DNA of 40,947 nt from assembly GCA_038320345.1 (NCBI GenBank), contig JBBQED010000024.1, positions 1 through 40,947 on the forward strand. The letters run 5' to 3'. The translations under genes were made by a program, and so were the position numbers. The stretch is from JBBQED01 sp038320345 (GTDB taxonomy: Bacteria; Bacteroidota; Bacteroidia; AKYH767-A; OLB10). The notes beneath the pieces are model-generated. The model saw only the letters and a program-made list of their open reading frames with translations. It made no database searches and had not been told where the DNA came from. Below, in pieces: positions 8,247-17,009 of this stretch (the stretch's first letter is position 1; the number at the start of each line of letters is the position of its first letter).

Positions 8247-9128
8247 GTGAATTTTAAAAAGCCTCCAGTCCTGACAAAAGGTGTAAAGCATATGCTGATC
8301 GCCACTTTCTGGTTTTCACTCATGAATGTCTTTGTGAAACTGCTGGCTCATCTTCCTACGATGGAGTTGGTGTTCTTCCGTTGTTTTGTTGCGGTGATAC
8401 TAGGCGTAATCGGATTAAAACATGCGAATGTATCTTGGAAAGGCTCTAATCGTAAATTATTATTTCTCAGAGGCCTTTTCGGAACCACCGCATTGTATTT
8501 TTTCTTTCTCACTATTAAGAAAATGCCCTTAGGCACTGCAGTAACGATCCAATATATTTCACCATTCTTTTCTGCATTACTCGCAGTATTTCTCTTAAAA
8601 GAATCCGTTAAACCTATTCAATGGTTTTACTTCATCCTCTCTTTTGTTGGAGTAATGCTGATCAAAGGTTTTGACGACCGTGTGAGCTGGCAAATGCTCC
8701 TCATTGGATTGTTTTCATCGTTCTTCTCTGCATTGGCGTACAATATGGTCAGAACCCTCAAAGAGCGGGAGCATCCTCTTGTGATAGTGTTACATTTTCA
8801 ATTTCTAGGAGCTGCAATCGGGCTAATCTTCACTATTTTTCAATGGCAGTTACCCGACCCAATTGATTGGATCTATATCTTGCTTTTAGGAATCTTCACC
8901 CAACTAGGACAAGTCAATTTGACCCGATCGTTACAGGCCGAAAATGTGGCTAGGGTCTCTATTTTGAATTATATCGGAGTAATTTATGCTTTGGGATTTG
9001 GTTGGCTACTTTTTGGAGAAGTATATGGATGGCCGCAATTCATTGGTATCTTGCTGGTTATATCGGGAGTAGTATTTAATGTACTGCTTACAAGGGCTCC
9101 AGAAACACCAATACCGGAAGTCAAGTAA
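8247..9128 (+). CDS. EamA/DMT-family transporter (RhaT/YdcZ superfamily)
   Basis: A 293-residue integral membrane protein with ten predicted helices arranged as two EamA repeats, the classic drug/metabolite transporter fold. The first repeat begins MLIATFWFSLMNVFVKLL and ends near residue 140. The second begins MLLIGLFSSFFSALAYNMVR and ends with GWPQFIGILLVISGVVFNV. Conserved small-residue patches such as LGTAVTIQYISPFFSALLAV, with EAKL-like LLKESV after it, fit the family. The substrate cannot be inferred. I place the start at GTG 8247 because the earlier TTG (8238) lies inside the putative -7 box; ATG 8292 is another possibility and would begin right at the first membrane helix. Confidence 0.85.
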   Translation: MNFKKPPVLTKGVKHMLIATFWFSLMNVFVKLLAHLPTMELVFFRCFVAVILGVIGLKHANVSWKGSNRKLLFLRGLFGTTALYFFFLTIKKMPLGTAVTIQYISPFFSALLAVFLLKESVKPIQWFYFILSFVGVMLIKGFDDRVSWQMLLIGLFSSFFSALAYNMVRTLKEREHPLVIVLHFQFLGAAIGLIFTIFQWQLPDPIDWIYILLLGIFTQLGQVNLTRSLQAENVARVSILNYIGVIYALGFGWLLFGEVYGWPQFIGILLVISGVVFNVLLTRAPETPIPEVK

Positions 9129-9186
9129 CGTGTAACTCCTGCCTTTCTTTATAGTTCCCGATCCATTTTCCTCTCTGGAAATTTGG

Positions 9187-9194
9187 TACTTTTG
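9187..9194 (+). promoter_or_regulatory. TAnnTTTG -7 box of ileS
   Basis: TACTTTTG matches the -7 consensus exactly and ends 11 nt before the ileS ATG at 9206, so the leader would be about 5 nt or less. No convincing -33 TTG or T-box-like leader is present. Confidence 0.48.
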
Positions 9195-9205
9195 CAGCCT
9201 AAATT

Positions 9206-12200
9206 ATGGGAAAAAGATACCCCGAATACAAGCAATTAAACCTGCCTCAGGTTGCCGATCAAATTCTCCAACAATGGCAGGATCGCAAAATCTTTGAACG
9301 TTCCATATTAGAACGCGAAGGTTGCCCAGGTTTTACCTTTTATGAAGGACCTCCATCAGCGAATGGTTTGCCGGGCATTCATCATGTGATGGCTCGTTCC
9401 ATTAAAGATATTTTCTGTCGTTATAAAACACAGAAAGGATTTCAAGTGAAACGCAAAGGGGGATGGGATACACACGGACTCCCGATTGAAATTAGTGTTG
9501 AAAAAACGTTGGGAATTACGAAGGAAGATATTGGCAATAAAATTTCCATTGAAGATTACAACAAAGCCTGTCGTCATGAAGTGATGAAATACAAAGGGGT
9601 TTGGGATGATCTTACTCGCAAGATGGGGTATTGGGTAGATCTGGAAAATCCCTATATCACTTTTGAAAATAAATATATTGAGACTTGCTGGTATCTGCTC
9701 AAAGAGCTTTACAACAAAAATCTTCTTTACAAAGGTTACACCATTCAGCCCTATTCTCCAGCTGCAGGTACGGGGTTAAGTTCACATGAATTGAATCAAC
9801 CGGGTACTTATAAAATCGTAAAGGACACTACCGTTGTAGCGCAGTTTAAAACGATACGCAATGCATCGAGTGAATTTTTATTTGCGGCTACTGATGCATC
9901 GGTATATTTTTTAGCATGGACTACCACTCCTTGGACATTACCATCGAATGCTGCATTAGCAATTGGTGTAGACATTACTTATGTCTTGGTACGAACTTTT
10001 AATCCTTATACGTTCCTACCGGTAAGTGTTATACTCGCCAAGGATTTGCTAGGAAAACATTTTCCTGCAAAAAATGCAGAATTAGAAATTGAGAACTATC
10101 ATGACGGCGATAAAGCAATTCCATATCGAATCGAGAAAGAATTTAAAGGAAGTGAATTGATTGGAATTTATTTCGAACAGCTCATGCCTTATATTCAGCC
10201 CGAAGGGGATGCTTTCAGAGTAATTTCGGGGGATTTCGTTTCTACTGAAGACGGAACAGGAATCGTACATATTGCTCCTACATTCGGAGCAGATGACTTC
10301 CGCGTCGCGAAGCAGCATTTGGTGCCCCCTATTATGATCAATGATGAAAACGGTAAGCCAATGCCGTTAGTTGATAAGCAAGGGAGGTTTGTAAAGGAAG
10401 TAACCGATTTTTCACACGAGTATGTGAAAGAAGAATATCTGACTGAACCTGAAAAGGCAGCGGCCAAGGCTCAGCAAGGAAGAGATAAATATTTATCGGT
10501 TGATGAACGTATTTCAATTAAGCTGAAGCAAGAAAACAAAGCTTTTAAAGTAGAAAAGTACGAGCATAGTTATCCGCATTGCTGGAGAACTGATAAGCCT
10601 GTGCTATATTATCCACTAGATTCTTGGTTTATCCGCACTACGGCGTGTAAGGATAGAATGATTGCCTTAAATAAAACGATCAATTGGAAACCCGAGAGTA
10701 CAGGCACAGGCCGTTTCGGTAATTGGCTTGAAAATCTGGTAGACTGGAATCTTTCACGTTCTCGTTATTGGGGTATTCCATTGCCGATCTGGCGTACGGA
10801 AGATGGAGAAGAGAAATGTATCGGTTCCATTGAAGAACTTTCATTAGAAATCAAGAAATCAGTAGCAGCAGGATTAATGGATGCTGCCCATATGGAACAT
10901 ATTGATGCAGCTGGAACTGACTTTGATCTGCACCGTCCTTATGTCGACAATGTGATTCTGATTTCGGATTCTGGAAAATCAATGACCCGTGAAACGGATC
11001 TTATCGATGTATGGTTTGATTCAGGTGCTATGCCTTATGCACAATGGCACTATCCTTTTGAAAATAATGAAGTATTTGCCGGCGCATATCCCGCAGATTT
11101 TATTGCTGAAGGTGTTGATCAAACTCGTGGTTGGTTTTTCACCTTGCATGCAATTTCTGTAATGCTGTTTGATAAAGTGGCCTTTAAAAATGTTGTATCG
11201 AACGGATTAGTGTTGGATAAAAACGGCAATAAAATGTCGAAGCGTTTGGGGAATGCTGCGGATCCATTTAAGACACTTGAAGATTATGGTCCGGATGCTA
11301 CACGTTGGTACATGATCAGCAATGCGCAGCCTTGGGATAATCTGAAATTTAATACAGAAGGTATTGCAGAAATCCAGCGGAAGTTTTTTGGAACCCTCTA
11401 CAATACTTATAATTTCTTTGCGCTCTATGCAAATATCGATGGATTTACTTTTGAAGAAAAAGAGATTCCGGTACCTGAACGCCCTGAGTTAGATCGCTGG
11501 GTATTATCATTATTGAATTCGCTGATCAAAGACGTTGACATTTGTTATGCGGAATATGAACCTACAAAAGCAGCACGTCTAATTCAAGATTTCGTTTCTG
11601 AACATCTCAGTAATTGGTATGTTCGTTTAAGTCGACGTAGATTCTGGAAAGGAGAATATACGGGAGATAAGATTGCAGCATATCAGACGTTGTATACTTG
11701 TCTGGATACCATTTCTCGACTGATGGCACCGGTGGCACCATTTTTTGCTGATCAGTTATTTGCAGATTTAAATGCGAGTAGCGGAAGGGATAAAAATGAA
11801 TCAGTACATCTGGCATTATTTCCAGAAGTAAATGAATCTGCGATCGATAAGGAGCTGGAAGAACGAATGCAAATTGCCCAAGAAATATCTTCCATGGTAT
11901 TATCGTTGCGTAAGAAAGTAAATATCAGAGTTCGTCAGCCTTTGCAAAAAATATTAATTCCGGTGACGGATGAACATTTCAAAAATCAAATTGAGGCAAT
12001 CCGTCAGTTGATCCTTGCAGAAGTGAATGTAGAAGCGATCGAGTATTTGCACGATGCTTCTGGGATCTTAGTCAAAAGAGTTAAACCTAATTTTAAGGCG
12101 CTAGGTCCTAAAATTGGAGGGTTGATGAAACAACTAACGGTGCGGGTATCCGAACTTAATCAGGAAGAGATTTCTATTCTGGAACAGCAAGGTACGTTGC

Positions 12201-12613
12201 CCCTACAATTTGGAAGTGTTCATTTTGATCTCTTACTGGAAGATGTGGAGGTAATGAGTGAGGATATTCCAGGCTGGCAAGTTGCCAATCAAGGTCGATT
12301 AACAGTGGCTTTAGACATAACATTAACGGAAGAGTTGAAAGACAAGGGATTAGCCCGTGAATTGGTGAATAGGATTCAAAATATACGTAAGGACAAGGGA
12401 TTTGAAATTACAGATAAAATCACTGTTAAGATTCAAGGACCTGAGGAAGTTCATCGTTCAGTAAAGAACAATTTAGATTATATTCGCACCGAAATTTTAG
12501 CAACTTCGCTCGAATTGGTAGATAACTTAACGGGTACTGAAATTATCTCGGTGGACGTAGAAGAAGGAATTCAGGTTTTAACCGCAGTAAACAAATACGT
12601 CAATGGCCACTAA
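9206..12613 (+). CDS. ileS: Isoleucyl-tRNA synthetase, type 2, with GIHH signature
   Basis: A 1135-residue class I synthetase that charges tRNA-Ile. In order: signature region PSANGLPGIHHVMAR (residues 51-65), where the canonical H-x-G-H reads G57-I58-H59-H60; CP1 editing domain with Thr-rich peptide TTTPWTLPSN (about 239-248) and APTFGADDF with the editing Asp near 360; WNLSRSRYWGIPLPIW; KMSKR at 676-680; anticodon-binding domain (about 760-930); and a long C-terminal domain without the Cys zinc cluster of type-1 bacterial enzymes. Length and C-terminus point to the eukaryote-like type 2, a class known for mupirocin tolerance. The last 11 bp overlap the DksA-like gene, suggesting translational coupling. 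The only ileS seen in the window, so it is probably the housekeeping copy. Confidence 0.95.
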   Translation: MGKRYPEYKQLNLPQVADQILQQWQDRKIFERSILEREGCPGFTFYEGPPSANGLPGIHHVMARSIKDIFCRYKTQKGFQVKRKGGWDTHGLPIEISVEKTLGITKEDIGNKISIEDYNKACRHEVMKYKGVWDDLTRKMGYWVDLENPYITFENKYIETCWYLLKELYNKNLLYKGYTIQPYSPAAGTGLSSHELNQPGTYKIVKDTTVVAQFKTIRNASSEFLFAATDASVYFLAWTTTPWTLPSNAALAIGVDITYVLVRTFNPYTFLPVSVILAKDLLGKHFPAKNAELEIENYHDGDKAIPYRIEKEFKGSELIGIYFEQLMPYIQPEGDAFRVISGDFVSTEDGTGIVHIAPTFGADDFRVAKQHLVPPIMINDENGKPMPLVDKQGRFVKEVTDFSHEYVKEEYLTEPEKAAAKAQQGRDKYLSVDERISIKLKQENKAFKVEKYEHSYPHCWRTDKPVLYYPLDSWFIRTTACKDRMIALNKTINWKPESTGTGRFGNWLENLVDWNLSRSRYWGIPLPIWRTEDGEEKCIGSIEELSLEIKKSVAAGLMDAAHMEHIDAAGTDFDLHRPYVDNVILISDSGKSMTRETDLIDVWFDSGAMPYAQWHYPFENNEVFAGAYPADFIAEGVDQTRGWFFTLHAISVMLFDKVAFKNVVSNGLVLDKNGNKMSKRLGNAADPFKTLEDYGPDATRWYMISNAQPWDNLKFNTEGIAEIQRKFFGTLYNTYNFFALYANIDGFTFEEKEIPVPERPELDRWVLSLLNSLIKDVDICYAEYEPTKAARLIQDFVSEHLSNWYVRLSRRRFWKGEYTGDKIAAYQTLYTCLDTISRLMAPVAPFFADQLFADLNASSGRDKNESVHLALFPEVNESAIDKELEERMQIAQEISSMVLSLRKKVNIRVRQPLQKILIPVTDEHFKNQIEAIRQLILAEVNVEAIEYLHDASGILVKRVKPNFKALGPKIGGLMKQLTVRVSELNQEEISILEQQGTLPLQFGSVHFDLLLEDVEVMSEDIPGWQVANQGRLTVALDITLTEELKDKGLARELVNRIQNIRKDKGFEITDKITVKIQGPEEVHRSVKNNLDYIRTEILATSLELVDNLTGTEIISVDVEEGIQVLTAVNKYVNGH

Positions 12614-13460
12614 GAAACCCATCGCAAAAGGCAAGAAAGCTGCTCCTGCCAAGACTGTAAAGAAAGCTCCTGCCAAAAAAGCAGCAGTAAAAGCTAAGCC
12701 CGCTGTTAAAAAAGTTCCTGTAAAGGCAAAGCCGGCTACAAAAACGAAGGCTGTGAAAGCATTCCCGGTTACTAAAAAACCAGCAGTTAAAGCTCCAGCA
12801 AAAAAGGGGGCTCCAGTGAAAGTAGTACCTAAGAAAGCAAGTCCTGCTCCCAAAAAAGCAGTTCCTGTAAAAGCAGTAGTAAAATCATCAACTGTTAAAA
12901 CAAAGAAAGCAGTACCAGCTCCTAAGCCAGCATCCGTAAAAGCAGTTAAGCCTGCGGCTCCTGCTCCTAAGCCTGTAACTGTTTCCAAACCTGTTTCAAC
13001 TGTAAAATCAATTTCGAAACCAGTAATTTCAACAACACCCACAAAACCGACGATGAGTAACGTGCAGAAGAATACACCACCAGAAAAAGCCCGCTTTAGT
13101 GATGCAGAACTGAAAGAGTTCAAAGAATTAATTGTAGGTAAATTATCAGATGCGCGCACAGAGTTGATCAACTTACAAGCGCAAATTATTAATGCAAATG
13201 AAAACGGAACAGATGATACCAGCGCTAGTTTCAAAATGCTAGAAGATGGATCTGATACGCTTGCTAAAGAAGAAGCAGCAAACCTCGCAGCTCGTCAGAA
13301 AAAATTCATTGAGCAGTTAGAAGCTGCGCTCATCCGCATCGAAAACAAGACTTATGGAATTTGTCGTGTTACCGGTCGTTTGATTCCTAAAGAACGTTTG
13401 AAAGCAGTGCCTCATACCACGCAAAGTATGGAAGCTAAATTGCAACAATACCGCGATTAA
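12603..13460 (+). CDS. DksA/TraR-like protein with histone H1-like N-terminal tail
   Basis: A 285-residue two-part protein. Residues 1 to about 148 are almost only Lys, Ala, Pro and Val in histone H1-like KKAPAKK/KPAVKA repeats, likely a disordered nucleic-acid-binding tail. Residues 151-285 form a DksA/TraR-type module: helical stretch FSDAELKEFKELIVGKLSDA, coiled-coil tip region, then YGICRVTGRLIPKERL with AVPHTTQSMEAK. Of the four zinc Cys only one remains (Cys in GICRVTG), as in many Bacteroidota relatives, so classical zinc binding is unlikely. DksA proteins enter the RNA polymerase secondary channel. ATG 13053 (residue 151) sits exactly at the domain border and could give a tail-less 135-residue form. 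The ATG overlaps the ileS end by 11 bp. Confidence 0.82.
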   Translation: MATKKPIAKGKKAAPAKTVKKAPAKKAAVKAKPAVKKVPVKAKPATKTKAVKAFPVTKKPAVKAPAKKGAPVKVVPKKASPAPKKAVPVKAVVKSSTVKTKKAVPAPKPASVKAVKPAAPAPKPVTVSKPVSTVKSISKPVISTTPTKPTMSNVQKNTPPEKARFSDAELKEFKELIVGKLSDARTELINLQAQIINANENGTDDTSASFKMLEDGSDTLAKEEAANLAARQKKFIEQLEAALIRIENKTYGICRVTGRLIPKERLKAVPHTTQSMEAKLQQYRD

Positions 13461-13491
13461 AAATCATAGGCTGTAGTTCAGCATCAGATTG

Positions 13492-13529
13492 CCCGGGACA
13501 GTGAATACTATCAATTCATTTCCCGGGCT
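13492..13529 (+). repeat. Inverted repeat upstream of lspA
   Basis: GCCCGGGA (13492-13499) and TCCCGGGC (13522-13529) form a perfect 8-bp stem with a 22-nt loop in the 134-bp gap between the DksA-like gene and lspA. Each arm contains CCCGGG. No U-tract follows, so a factor-independent terminator is doubtful; an RNA processing or attenuation hairpin, or a protein site, is possible. Confidence 0.4.
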
Positions 13530-13594
13530 CTCTTGTCAAAACAACGGCGTTATCAATTTTTATAATTTATTATTTTATCTCCAACAACTATTCA

Positions 13595-14254
13595 TTGAAG
13601 CGCCCTCTTATCATCATTTTCGGAATCCTGATTGCCGATCAGCTCTTGAAATTCTGGATCAAGACTACCATGTATCTTGGACAGGAATATCATATTGCCG
13701 ATTGGTTTATCCTGCACTTTACCGAGAATAATGGAATGGCTTTCGGAATGGAGTTCGGAGGAAATTATGGTAAGTTGGCACTAAGTTTATTTCGGATCAT
13801 TTTTATTGCTGGAATAAGTATTTACTTGCGTCGTTTGGTTAAAGAAAAATCAGATCCTCTGTATATTACTTGTATTGCAATGGTTATTGCCGGAGCAGCA
13901 GGAAATATAATTGATAGCGCATTGTATGGAATTCTGTTTAGTAGTAGTGAATTTCAGATCGCACAGTTTTTACCTGCCGGCGGAGGTTATTCTACTTTTC
14001 TGCATGGTAAAGTAGTCGATATGTTTTATTTTCCTGTTTTACATGGAACCTATCCCTCGTGGTTTCCATTATGGGGAAATGAAGATTTCTTATTTTTTCG
14101 ACCCGTGTTCAATTTGGCTGATGCAAGTATTTCAATCGGAGTAATCTTGATGGTGATCTTTCAGAAAAGATTTTTTACGGAACATAATGTGGAGAAAATC
14201 AATGATCCACTGATCGCTGGATCTGAATCAGGAGATCCAGAAAGTACACAATAA
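13595..14254 (+). CDS. lspA: Lipoprotein signal peptidase (signal peptidase II)
   Basis: A 219-residue membrane aspartic protease that removes signal peptides from prolipoproteins after diacylglyceryl addition. Four membrane helices are visible (about 5-18, 62-80, 90-108, 172-190). Conserved blocks: ADQLLKFW (14-21), ENNGMAF (44-50), GAAGNIID (100-107), VVDMFYFP (140-147) with catalytic Asp142, and FNLADASI (172-179) with catalytic Asp176. An insertion between GNIID and VVDMF lengthens it beyond the 160-170 residues of E. coli LspA, as is usual in Bacteroidota. The start is TTG at 13595, the only start that keeps the first helix complete; there is no ATG before residue 26. It follows ileS and the DksA-like gene, echoing the ileS-lspA pairing of many bacteria. 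Confidence 0.92.
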   Translation: MKRPLIIIFGILIADQLLKFWIKTTMYLGQEYHIADWFILHFTENNGMAFGMEFGGNYGKLALSLFRIIFIAGISIYLRRLVKEKSDPLYITCIAMVIAGAAGNIIDSALYGILFSSSEFQIAQFLPAGGGYSTFLHGKVVDMFYFPVLHGTYPSWFPLWGNEDFLFFRPVFNLADASISIGVILMVIFQKRFFTEHNVEKINDPLIAGSESGDPESTQ

Positions 14255-14300
14255 GAAATTGAAAATATAGGTTGCGCATTGAATAATTAAAATACCATTC

Positions 14301-15335
14301 ATGCTTACAATAGCTCAGGTTGATAAAATTATTTACGCGATTTCAGTAGTCTTATCCCGATCTATCAACCGGAAGCGAAATGCATCTACAGAGATCATTG
14401 AAAAAATCTTGATTATTCGTCTCGATGAAATCGGTGATCTATGTTATACCTCTCCTGTTTTTGAGTTGCTTCGAAAACGTTATCCCAAATCTCATATTAC
14501 GTTATGGTGTCGTGAATTCGCGTATAGCCTCGTATCTGAAGATCCACATTTGAATAAAATTATTACCGATAAAAAAGAACTTGATCAGAAGTATGATTTG
14601 ATTGTTGATCTGAGAGGTAAGTGGGAAGGTTTGTATTATGCTATGAAGCACCGTCCCCAGGTAAGAGTTGACCGCGGAACTGTTCGCTTGAAGAATAAAC
14701 GAAAAGGTGCTCATCCGCATGAAGCCATCACTAATTTTGAAATCATTCAGCCGCTACTAGCAGAAGGAACTCAACTTCCACCTGCTAAAATTTATATTGC
14801 AGAGAAGGATAAATTAACTGCGGATAAATTTTTGAGTGATCATCAATTGACTCGTTTCGCTGTATTTCATACCGGTGCTCGTCGTGAACTTAGGAAGTGG
14901 CCCGCTGATCGCTTTGCTGCAATTGCTTCAATGCTGAAAAATCAATATGACTTGGATATTGTTTTTAGTGGAGATAAATCGGACGTAAACGAGATTCAAG
15001 AAATACAACAACTGCTTCCTTTTAAAACGTTTTCTATTGCTGATGTTTTAAATTTGGGAAGCTTTGCAGCATTCGTTTCCAAAGCCGCATTTTATATCGG
15101 CAATGAAAGTGGCCCATTGCATATTGCAAGCGTAAGTGGTACTCGATGTATAGGATTATTTGGTCCCGGTGAACCTTTTGTTTTTTACCCTCGTGGTGAA
15201 CAAAGCGCTGTGCTGCATCATATTTTGTCTTGTAATCCTTGCGACCAGATCCATTGTGTTCATCCTTCTCATCCATGCATTCAACGTATTACTGTGACAG
15301 AAGTGGAGGAAAAAATAAAGTCGATGTTGGATTGA
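14301..15335 (+). CDS. GT9-family glycosyltransferase (heptosyltransferase-like)
   Basis: A 344-residue GT-B glycosyltransferase of family 9, the family of LPS heptosyltransferases WaaC/WaaF. The N-terminal half carries ILIIRLDEIGDLCYTSPVF, the hallmark near the start. The C-terminal half carries FHTGARRELRKWPADRFAAI and the nucleotide-sugar motif IGNESGPLHIASVSGTRCIG with GLFGPGEP. It should transfer a heptose or related sugar to lipid A core or another glycan on the cytoplasmic face of the inner membrane. The tail holds SCNPCDQIHC and HPCI, a Cys pattern shared by several members of this family. It begins 46 bp after lspA in the same direction and may be the last gene of the ileS transcript. 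The exact acceptor cannot be deduced. Confidence 0.88.
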   Translation: MLTIAQVDKIIYAISVVLSRSINRKRNASTEIIEKILIIRLDEIGDLCYTSPVFELLRKRYPKSHITLWCREFAYSLVSEDPHLNKIITDKKELDQKYDLIVDLRGKWEGLYYAMKHRPQVRVDRGTVRLKNKRKGAHPHEAITNFEIIQPLLAEGTQLPPAKIYIAEKDKLTADKFLSDHQLTRFAVFHTGARRELRKWPADRFAAIASMLKNQYDLDIVFSGDKSDVNEIQEIQQLLPFKTFSIADVLNLGSFAAFVSKAAFYIGNESGPLHIASVSGTRCIGLFGPGEPFVFYPRGEQSAVLHHILSCNPCDQIHCVHPSHPCIQRITVTEVEEKIKSMLD

Positions 15336-15389
15336 AAATCTCCGTTATCAGGAATCAATTTTTTTCAATCTGCTTTTAAAAAAGTTTCT

Positions 15390-15397
15390 TATATTCG
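15390..15397 (+). promoter_or_regulatory. Possible -7 box of the Asp-box protein gene
   Basis: TATATTCG has one mismatch to TAnnTTTG and lies 22 nt before the ATG at 15420. There is no clear -33 element, so support is weak. Confidence 0.27.
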
Positions 15398-15419
15398 ATT
15401 CTCCAATTGATCAAATATC

Positions 15420-16889
15420 ATGAAATCTCATTCAAGGTTATTTCCGAATCTGAGTAAACTATTCATTTTGATTTCCATTTTTTTATCTTTTTCTGGATTT
15501 TCACAACAGGCAGTAACTTATACCGTGTACGGAGATTCCAGTAATGTGTATGAAATTAGTGGCCTAGAAACTCAAAATGGACATCTCTTAACAGCGATAT
15601 ATGATTTTCTTAATGGAGTTGATATCGTGGTCGTTTTTAGAAGTGATAACGGTGGTATGACCTGGGATTCGATTACCACTTTTGGGATTGACTCTGCCTA
15701 TCATGGATATATTGATCCATATTTAACAATGGATAGTGTTGGAACAATTTCTTTGATCGCTATGCGCGGAGTGCTTCAACCGGGGATTCTTTATAACGGA
15801 CATAATTGCTGGATTCAACAATCAACTGATGATGGATTAACATGGAACCTGCATGGATTTTCTCCGAATATAGGATCAGGTTCAGGTACAGATTTTCCTA
15901 GGACTTCAGCATGGTCGGTCGATCAAATGCTCTTGACTTATCAGGAAATTATAAATTCACCACCTGTTATCGTTGCTTGTACTTCATCAGACGGGGGAAT
16001 TTCGTGGTCGAATTTAATTTCATTTCCTTCGGTAAATGGGCACTGGATAGGAGGATCTAGTATCAAGAAGGGATTTGGATCAAAGGCTTACGTAACTTAC
16101 TCGGATCTGAATGATAAACAATTATATTTTTCAGAGAGCTATAACAATGGGATAACATGGTCATTAATGGATACTATTGGCCATTATAATTCGCTAGGAT
16201 ATTTTTACCTCACTTCAATAATTACGAATCAAAATATTAGTGGTTATGGAGTGTTAAGTCATGCCGCACATCATTTTGAAAATCTTTATTATTATCAGAA
16301 AAATTCAGGAACCTGGTCGAAAACATTAATCGATTCAATCTCCGGATATGCTGAAGGGTTTATGGATTCAAGTGGTATCATTTACGTAGCTTACTGTAAA
16401 ATTGGTAACCAAATGGTTTATCTGAATTATTGTTATAGCATCGACGGAGGAATAACTTTCACACCTCCATTTACGGCAGACTCAATTCAAGCATCTGTTC
16501 CAATCACTATGAGTATGATCGGCGATTACAGTGCAATTTATAAAACTTCGGATGGCAAAATACATATTTCTTGGGTTGCAAATTATGGAGATAAGGTAAG
16601 AGCAAAGCATACTATCATTTCCAATCCGGTTTCTATAAAAGAACTACCAATTAGTTCAGATGGAATTAATGTTAGTTACCATCCATCCCTGCAACAGATA
16701 TTGGTAAAACATCCATCATCATTACAATACTCATTGATCTTAATGGATATCTCTGGAAAGGTGATCAAAAAGCGAACTGCGGAGTCTGGAAATCAAGTCA
16801 TCAATACCAATGGACTTACGAGTGGAATTTATATTGTCACTATTCGAGAAGGAAACGTTGAAACTTCGGCTAAAGTGAATATTTATTGA
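15420..16889 (+). CDS. T9SS-exported sialidase-like Asp-box (BNR) protein
   Basis: A 489-residue secreted protein. A signal peptide covers residues 1 to about 29 (hydrophobic LFILISIFLSFSGFSQ). The body has at least five Asp-box/BNR motifs of the S-x-D-x-G-x-T-W type: SDNGGMTW, STDDGLTW, SSDGGISW, SYNNGITW and SIDGGITF, each at the turn of a beta-propeller blade. The last 75 or so residues form a type A type IX secretion sorting domain, with LMDISGKVIKK, then NTNGLTSGIYIVTI and final KVNIY. The product should cross the outer membrane by T9SS and be released or attached to surface LPS. The sialidase FRIP arginine motif is not obvious, so it may be a non-enzymatic propeller; an exo-sialidase call would be too specific. 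Confidence 0.82.
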   Translation: MKSHSRLFPNLSKLFILISIFLSFSGFSQQAVTYTVYGDSSNVYEISGLETQNGHLLTAIYDFLNGVDIVVVFRSDNGGMTWDSITTFGIDSAYHGYIDPYLTMDSVGTISLIAMRGVLQPGILYNGHNCWIQQSTDDGLTWNLHGFSPNIGSGSGTDFPRTSAWSVDQMLLTYQEIINSPPVIVACTSSDGGISWSNLISFPSVNGHWIGGSSIKKGFGSKAYVTYSDLNDKQLYFSESYNNGITWSLMDTIGHYNSLGYFYLTSIITNQNISGYGVLSHAAHHFENLYYYQKNSGTWSKTLIDSISGYAEGFMDSSGIIYVAYCKIGNQMVYLNYCYSIDGGITFTPPFTADSIQASVPITMSMIGDYSAIYKTSDGKIHISWVANYGDKVRAKHTIISNPVSIKELPISSDGINVSYHPSLQQILVKHPSSLQYSLILMDISGKVIKKRTAESGNQVINTNGLTSGIYIVTIREGNVETSAKVNIY

Positions 16890-17009
16890 TACTCTTGAGC
16901 TTAAGAATCACCCTCTTAAATCTTCCTGGCTGTGGAAATAACCAGATTCTTGGGATCCGCTACCTTTTAGTGCCCTTTTTCATTCTTTTTATGTAGGCTG
17001 ATCAGGCTC

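Noticed and set aside
12578..13234. 218-codon minus-strand reading frame opposite the DksA-like gene
   Set aside because: It is the antisense of the Lys/Ala/Pro repeat region; its Phe/Ala/Gly/Thr composition is a by-product of that low complexity, and the plus strand holds a recognisable domain.
13489..13731. 80-codon plus-strand frame overlapping the lspA start
   Set aside because: It runs out of frame through conserved lspA sequence and starts inside the inverted repeat; no family resemblance.
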